From contig NC_030383.2 of assembly GCF_001625215.2 (NCBI RefSeq), positions 2,492,779 through 2,556,778 of the forward strand: a stretch of DNA of 64,000 nt. The letters are read 5' to 3'. Positions 58,896 through 64,000 of this stretch are shown piece after piece. Below the pieces are notes generated by a model. It was not told where the DNA came from. It ran no database searches and saw only the letters and a program-made list of their open reading frames with translations. How positions within the stretch are numbered: position 1 is the first letter of the stretch; each line of letters starts with the position of its first letter. The stretch comes from Daucus carota subsp. sativus. Its lineage: Eukaryota; Streptophyta; Magnoliopsida; Apiales; Apiaceae. A program made the translations under genes and the position numbers.

Positions 58896-60213
58896 ATGCT
58901 TTCCTCTTGCGATATGCGCTGCACGGTGCTCCTCCTCCTCCTCTGCCTGTTATTCGCCTGCCTGCACGCTGCTTCAGGTAGACAGACACTACACAAACAG
59001 ACATTTTTCAATTTAAAGTCGAAAATGACTTAAAGCCCGGGTTTTAAGCCCAGACAAACAGGCTCTAAGTCACGTTAAGTCATAAGTAATAATTTTAAAC
59101 TCAGTCAAACGGGCTCATAATTACTTAATTGGTACTAATTACACCTTGTTTTAATATATGATGCAACTGTTTTTGTACAATGCAGCAACTCAGCAAGCCA
59201 ATGGACAACAATCTGCAGAAGTGAACAGAGCAGGTCTGTGCTATGGAATTTTTGCTGGCGATCTACCATCGCCTCAAGAAGCCGTGGCTCTCATCAAATC
59301 TATCGGAGCAGGGAGAGTTAGACTCTATGGTCCTGATCAAAATGTTCTCCAGGCGCTGAGAAACACTAGCCTTGAAGTCGTTCTCGGTGTCCCTGACTGG
59401 CAGATCCCAAGCCTCGGTTCCAGCCAAGAGTATGCCAACCAATGGATCGAAGAAAACATCAAGAACTTCCAAGACATAAATTTCAGGTATGTTGTTGTTG
59501 GAAATAAAATGCCTTCAGAAAACCAAGATAGCGTCGCCTTTCTCCCCAAAGCCTTGCAGAACATTCAAAACGCAGTTTCTTCATCCGGACTAAAGAACCA
59601 AATCAAAGTCTCCTCTGCTTTTGATCATTCAGTTATTCTCAACCAAATTCACCCACCATCAAAAGCTGAATTCAATGAAAAATACCCTATTGGTGACATA
59701 ATCCAATTTCTAAAGAACAATAATGCACCATTTCTAGTAAACATGCACCCATACTACAGCTATGCATTCAACAAACCCGAAATTCCTCCAGAATTGAACA
59801 AAGATGGCCAGACCTCTGGTGACAAGCGCCTCCAATACGCAATCTTCAGATCACCCTCAGTTGTGGTTCAAGATGGTCGATTAAGGTACAAAAATGTGTT
59901 TGACGCGATGGTTGATGCTGTGTACTCTGCATTGGAGAAGGCCGGTGCTTCTGCACTGGATGTCGTCGTCTCAGAGACAGGGTGGCCTACTGCTGAAGGA
60001 CCTGGAGCTACTGCATATAATGCAAAGATATATAACAACAACTTAATTAAGCGAATCAAGAGCAAGGGAACACCAAAAAGACCAAAGAAGCCTGTTGAAA
60101 CTTATATATACAACTTGTTTGATGAAAATCAAAGGAGCGGAGTTGATAAGCACTGGGGGATATTTGATCAGGCCAATAAACAAGCCAAGTACCCCATTAA
60201 TTTTGCTTCTTAG
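58896..60213 (+). CDS. GH17 glucan endo-1,3-beta-glucosidase-like protein, acid/base Glu replaced by Lys
   Basis: Two exons, 58896-58977 and 59186-60213, giving 369 aa. Exon 1 encodes a signal peptide (MRCTVLLLLLCLLFACLHAA), so the protein is secreted. The GH17 barrel follows: GLCYGIFAGDLPSPQEAVAL, RVRLYGPDQNVLQALRNTS, FLVNMHPYYSYAFN, VVVSETGWPTAEG with the nucleophile Glu291, and ETYIYNLFDENQRSG near the end. The family normally has VGNE, whose Glu is the acid/base; here it is VGNKMPSE (Lys135, codon AAA at 59506-59508). Enzymes of this group hydrolyse beta-1,3-glucans such as callose or fungal walls. This copy is probably inactive or acts as a binding protein. Two AATAAA signals follow the stop (60241 and 60292). 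Intron 1 holds MITE pieces. Confidence 0.9.
58990..59125. mobile_element. MITE fragments in the GH17 intron
   Basis: GTTTTAAGCCCAGACAAACAGGCTCT followed by ...CTCAGTCAAACGGGCTC shows two terminal segments of the 42124-type MITE, in opposite order to an intact copy. It is probably a rearranged relic. Confidence 0.5.
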
Positions 60214-60447
60214 TATCAGTATATGTCGATCTTTACTATCAATAAAATCCGCAGATGTATGAGTATGACTCTGCAATCCATCTTTACTATCAATAAAATC
60301 CGCAGATTTATGACTCTGCAATAGTTTGTTTTAAATAATTAAGGATTAATGCTTAAAAAACACCACTTTATTTTTGTACAATTTGTGTTCAATTGCTATT
60401 TAAACACTGATTCAAACTCTTTAAGAAGGCTAGCTGTAGATATAGAA
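60214..60447. other. Convergent 3' region with duplicated poly(A) signals
   Basis: A 51-bp tandem repeat (about 60228-60322) contains CTTTACTATCAATAAAATCC twice, so the glucanase 3' region has two AATAAA signals (60241-60246 and 60292-60297). Confidence 0.7.
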
Positions 60448-62209
60448 TTAGTAAACAAAAGGTCTAAAGATATGAGGAGCCTCTTTCTCAACAAAATCCA
60501 GGTGCCTCTGGAAAAGATGCATATACACAATCCAGTCACCATCATCTGTAGCACTGGGCATTGGCATAACATAACCAGTAGTGCCTCCCCAAGGAAAATG
60601 GTAGGACCCGAAAGACGGCCGCCCCCACCCAAAGTCCATTTTCGACACAGGAAAGCGCTGTCCTGAGGAGACCACCACAGCCACCTCCTCAGTGTCACTT
60701 GGCAGGCATGAATAAATCCTGCACATTGCTGGCTGAGGCCGGTGATTCTCCACCCAATCGACGAGTCCCCTGAAATGCTCCTCTGTCACCGCGCTCTCCA
60801 CGCATGCATGCACTAAATTTGCAATTTCAGAAAGTGGCAGTGACTTGAGTTCACCAACACTAGCATCACCATAAGGGACTGATAGTACATTTCCAAAGTA
60901 ATTATCCATCGATGCGGATTTGCTTAAACAATTTCTTCCATTGACTACAATTCCTAGTTTGCATCTTTTCTTGTCTTCTTTCGCGGCTTGTGCTAGTAAT
61001 TTCCATAACAAGGCACTAAACGACTCGAATTTGGTCCGTTTGAGGCCTGATTGAGCCTGCAGGAGCTTAATTTGTTCCGCGCTGATCTGGTAAATGCGGC
61101 TCTGGAGATGGCACGATGGTGGCCCCTCTGCGGCATTGGACGCTATATCTTTGATGAGCATGTACATGTTGTCGATGGCGGGGTCATGGCGGCCGGGCTC
61201 ACGGGGAACGATGAGTGAGCGACGGTAAGATGGGATAAATTTGTTGATTAAACTTTCGTCTGGGGAGAGTAATGGTTCGATACTATTATCAGCCCTGGAG
61301 TAGTTTGATCTTGTCATATCTGCCCATGCAAGTAGAAACTTGTTGATTGAATGAGCGTCAGCTACTCGATGATCAAAGCTGCAGCCGATCACTACACCAC
61401 CGTGGCGCATTTCTGTCACCTTCAACGATTAATGTTCCGATTAATCAGAAAAATGACGATATTAAATATATTGAATACGAACACCCTATGTTTGACCTAA
61501 GTTAAAAAAAGTATTTGTTTCTTATAAATGAAAAGTTAATTAAGTCAATTTTCAATTTCTCAAATTCTGACTTATAAGTCGGAAATTGACTTATAAATTT
61601 CTTACGCAAGCGGTACGAGATATTTATGATTTATAATTTCAGAAGCTGAGTTTAAAAACCTGGCCACTTTAATAAGAGCATGCAAGGACACGTAGAAAAT
61701 ACTATTTGGTGATAAAATAATAAATCATCGATAAAAATCTTCCATTATGTTTTAGAAATCCGAGTAGAAACTTACGACGAATTTAAATATCTAGATACCT
61801 GTATGGAAATAACTCCATGTTTTTTTATAGGAACAAACTTGGCATCTACAGACTCATCAGGATTATAAAGATCAAGCTCTCGAAGCTCCACATCCGCGAA
61901 AGCCTCAACAAAATCGACACCGCGATTATTGCAGAGCATCTCAGGCTCTCCTTCACTATTCTGCACCACTTCTCCCGCAAGCACCGGAAAACACACCAAT
62001 GCTTGACCCAGCCCTTTCTTCACCATGCTCATCATCACCTCATTATTTTTCCCACCATCATCGTAACAGAAAAAAATTCCCACGTCCAAAGGTGGCAGCA
62101 GCAGGTCCAGATTCGACATCGCGAGCCGGTGCTCGGTCACCGGAAGTACTGCTGCCACCACCTCCGTCGTCTTCACCACCACCGCAACTCCGCCTTCGAG
62201 AGAACCCAT
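60448..62209 (-). CDS. BAHD acyltransferase (hydroxycinnamoyl/coniferyl-alcohol acyltransferase-like)
   Basis: Two exons on the minus strand, 62209-61799 and 61419-60448, joined in phase 0 (GTATCT donor, TTGAAG acceptor), giving 460 aa, a normal BAHD length. BAHD enzymes move acyl groups from CoA thioesters to alcohols or amines in the cytosol. The catalytic HRVAD motif is His154-Asp158 and the structural DFGWG is residues 399-403. The intron position just before [17 protein letters not shown] is the conserved BAHD site. The C-terminal [16 protein letters not shown] sequence resembles coniferyl alcohol acyltransferases and HCT-like members, but the substrate cannot be assigned. No lesions are seen. 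It converges on the GH17 gene with 234 bp between stop codons. Confidence 0.9.
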
Positions 62210-62468
62210 GTATTTAATTTGGACAAATTTAATTTAATTAAGAAGCCCTGAAGAAGGTCATTTATAGTCCAAGTATGTGGAGATATTTGACTACGTACAC
62301 ATGCAGGGGATGAACGATGAGATAATATTAAAGTCCGTAGAAATTATATTAATTAATCTCCCACCAACCACATACTTCCACCACCAACTACAACTCGTTA
62401 CAATTTTCTTCGTTTTTGGGCTCCGTTCACCAACATTTTGAAATGTCATAACAAAATTAAATCAGGTG
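62210..62468. other. Upstream region of the BAHD gene
   Basis: Should contain the minus-strand promoter. I see no clear named element. Confidence 0.4.
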
Positions 62469-62848
62469 GAGACTGTTTGCCTCGGCTTAAAACCGGATTT
62501 TAAGTTATTTCTGACTTTAAGCTGAAAAATGTCTGTTTATATAACAAATTAAAAGTCAGCTTAAGGTCAGAAATAAGTTAGAAGCTGACTAAAAGGCAGA
62601 AGTTAGTTTGAGGTACTTTTCACAGTGACTATTTTTTTTAACTTCTTTTTGATAAAAATTACATCTAAGTCATAAATTACTCATAAATCATTTTTATTTC
62701 TATTATTATATTTTTAATAACTCATAAGTTATTAATAAGTCAAAATTACTCAGACAGACATTTTAAACCCTGAGTTTATCAAATAAGTCACGTTAAGTCA
62801 TAAGTCACGTTAAGTCATACTAAGTCATAGGCTCAGCCAAACGGACTC
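62469..62848. mobile_element. Tourist-like MITE, second full copy
   Basis: About 380 bp, starting GAGACTGTTTGCCTCGGCTT and ending CTCAGCCAAACGGACTC, the same family as 42124-42437. The target duplication is not preserved (GTG on the left, TAA on the right). It lies about 260 bp upstream of the BAHD start codon. Confidence 0.75.
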
Positions 62849-63742
62849 TAAATATCAAGTATTTTAAATGTAAAAATTCGAAGAAATCATTTCATTCAAA
62901 TTGATTTTCGGAAGTAGTTTAGTATAAGTTGACCCCGATTTCGCCTCTACTTTTAAGTTCTAAAAATGTGTTTATATAATTAAATAAGTATTTTATGAGT
63001 GAAAAACTATATAAACTTTTTAATTTATGAGGCTAAACAAACGGGCCTCTGTCGATCGAGACGGGGGCTGCCGCTGCCATATGCACCACCTTTTTTTTGA
63101 ATCATCAAGGGTCACCAACCTTTTTATAAGTACAGCGTTATCTCGTAAAATAATTATACAGAACAGTTTTTCGTGTTACTCCACAGTTTACACACCGCTG
63201 CCCATTTATGACCCGTTCACGGGTTAAATAGATGTTTCAAATTTATTATTTATTAAAAATATAATATTTGTCTACATAATTATTTTAAAAAATTCTTATT
63301 TAAATTATTTTATCTAGATATAATTATTTCTATGCATTAATATTTGATCTTCTTTTAAATTTTAATATGATAAAAAATTAATAAAATTATTCGTAAATTA
63401 AATTACATTTGTTTTAAAAATTAAACTAATCAGATAATTTTGTTGTGAGATAATCGTGGGTGTTGGCCCTCGTTATCACTATATTCATCAATAACGCCCT
63501 AAATATCAACATCCGAAAAAAAGACCCCAAATATCATTTATTAACATTACATCGTGTAGCGTTTTAAATCCAAAACAAAAACGCAACATCGTCTGGCGTT
63601 CTGTTAGGGTAACAGAACGCTAGTCTATGTAGCGTATTGTTAGGTTAACCCTAACATAACGCTACATCGTATAGCGTTTTTCTCGGTTAAAACCAACAAA
63701 ACGTTACGTTTTTTCTCAAATTAATAAAAAGTTGAACAACAA
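62849..63742. other. Intergenic with hairpin-forming CATCGT/AGCGTT repeats
   Basis: 63549-63690 contains four degenerate ACATCGTNTAGCGTT-like units and two hairpins (63596-63620 perfect, 63632-63662 imperfect). No gene is seen. Confidence 0.55.
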
Positions 63743-63988
63743 ATGCACATCCATAGCTGTGTCGAGTGTAGTTCATATTTGGGGAGAGTGATCCAGGAGT
63801 GTCGTATCCTTCCTGCAAATTTATCTTGCAATAACGTAAAGTTTAGATTTGTCAAACGACCTGCGAACAAAGTCGCACATTTTCTAGCACGACACAATTG
63901 TTCCATAATTGATCGTATTTGGAGAGTGGAAGATGTCCACAGTCCACTTGATTTTCATTATGTGTTGTCGAACGATTTGAGCCGTTAA
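63743..63988 (+). pseudogene. RNase H-like (RVT_3) C-terminal fragment
   Basis: The 81-codon ORF contains VKFRFVKRPANKVAHFLAR, the C-terminal strand/helix of the plant RNase H-like domain found in LINE-derived and stand-alone RVT_3 proteins (the usual form is V.R..N..AH.LA). It then reads IWRVEDVHSPLDFHYVLSND. The earlier strands with the DEDD acidic residues are not found upstream in frame, so it is a 3' relic. Confidence 0.6.
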
Positions 63989-64000
63989 TAAATCTTGACA

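Noticed and set aside
63621..63662. Telomere-like AACCCTAA units
   Set aside because: Only one or two units occur, within a hairpin. Not an interstitial telomere array.

Overview
This is a nuclear window from a flowering plant. The genes have introns, the proteins belong to plant families, and every transposon class is a plant one. I see no bacterial or organellar signature. The style of the Copia element and of the MAKR/SLAH genes suggests an asterid dicot, perhaps Apiales, but that rests only on recalled resemblance and is weak.

Left third (1-21356): a nested transposon block. A Ty3/gypsy element of the Athila/Tat type, running right to left and cut by the left edge, is the host. Its gag is split at 593-11584 by a complete, very young Ty1/copia element of the SIRE type (identical 5-bp target duplications; LTRs differ at one base in 571). 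That element carries Gag, Pol and a third, env-position ORF. The gypsy 5' LTR (13763-21356) is in turn split by a 5.6-kb non-autonomous CACTA transposon. This CACTA carries decayed pieces of at least two host genes, a METTL21-type methyltransferase and a strictosidine synthase-like gene. The right end of the gypsy LTR sits inside a MAKR-like gene.

Middle (21357-43004): a tandem segmental duplication. The unit is a membrane-associated kinase regulator gene (MAKR, minus strand), a spacer, the last exon of a SLAC1/SLAH anion channel gene (plus strand) and a downstream tract with a Helitron. There are four MAKR copies, each broken in a different way, and two SLAH terminal exons that remain open. 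A non-autonomous LTR element with identical LTRs, a Tourist-like MITE and a non-LTR retroposon entered single copies afterwards. The paralogous copies supply exact empty sites for the first two.

Right third (43005-64000): ordinary gene space. It holds a 15-exon WDR91-like WD40 gene with two probable U12-type introns, one odd splice donor and a one-base frameshift near its end. Next come a SABATH carboxyl methyltransferase gene broken by a 5-bp tandem duplication, a SINE, a MITE and a Helitron. A GH17 beta-1,3-glucanase gene whose VGNE acid/base Glu is Lys follows, then a convergent, apparently intact BAHD acyltransferase gene and an RNase H-like remnant at the right edge. The four right-hand genes have no evident shared pathway. 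Glucanase, SABATH and BAHD families are all common in defence or specialised metabolism, but co-function is not shown here. All splice structures are inferred by eye from consensus sites and reading-frame continuity.
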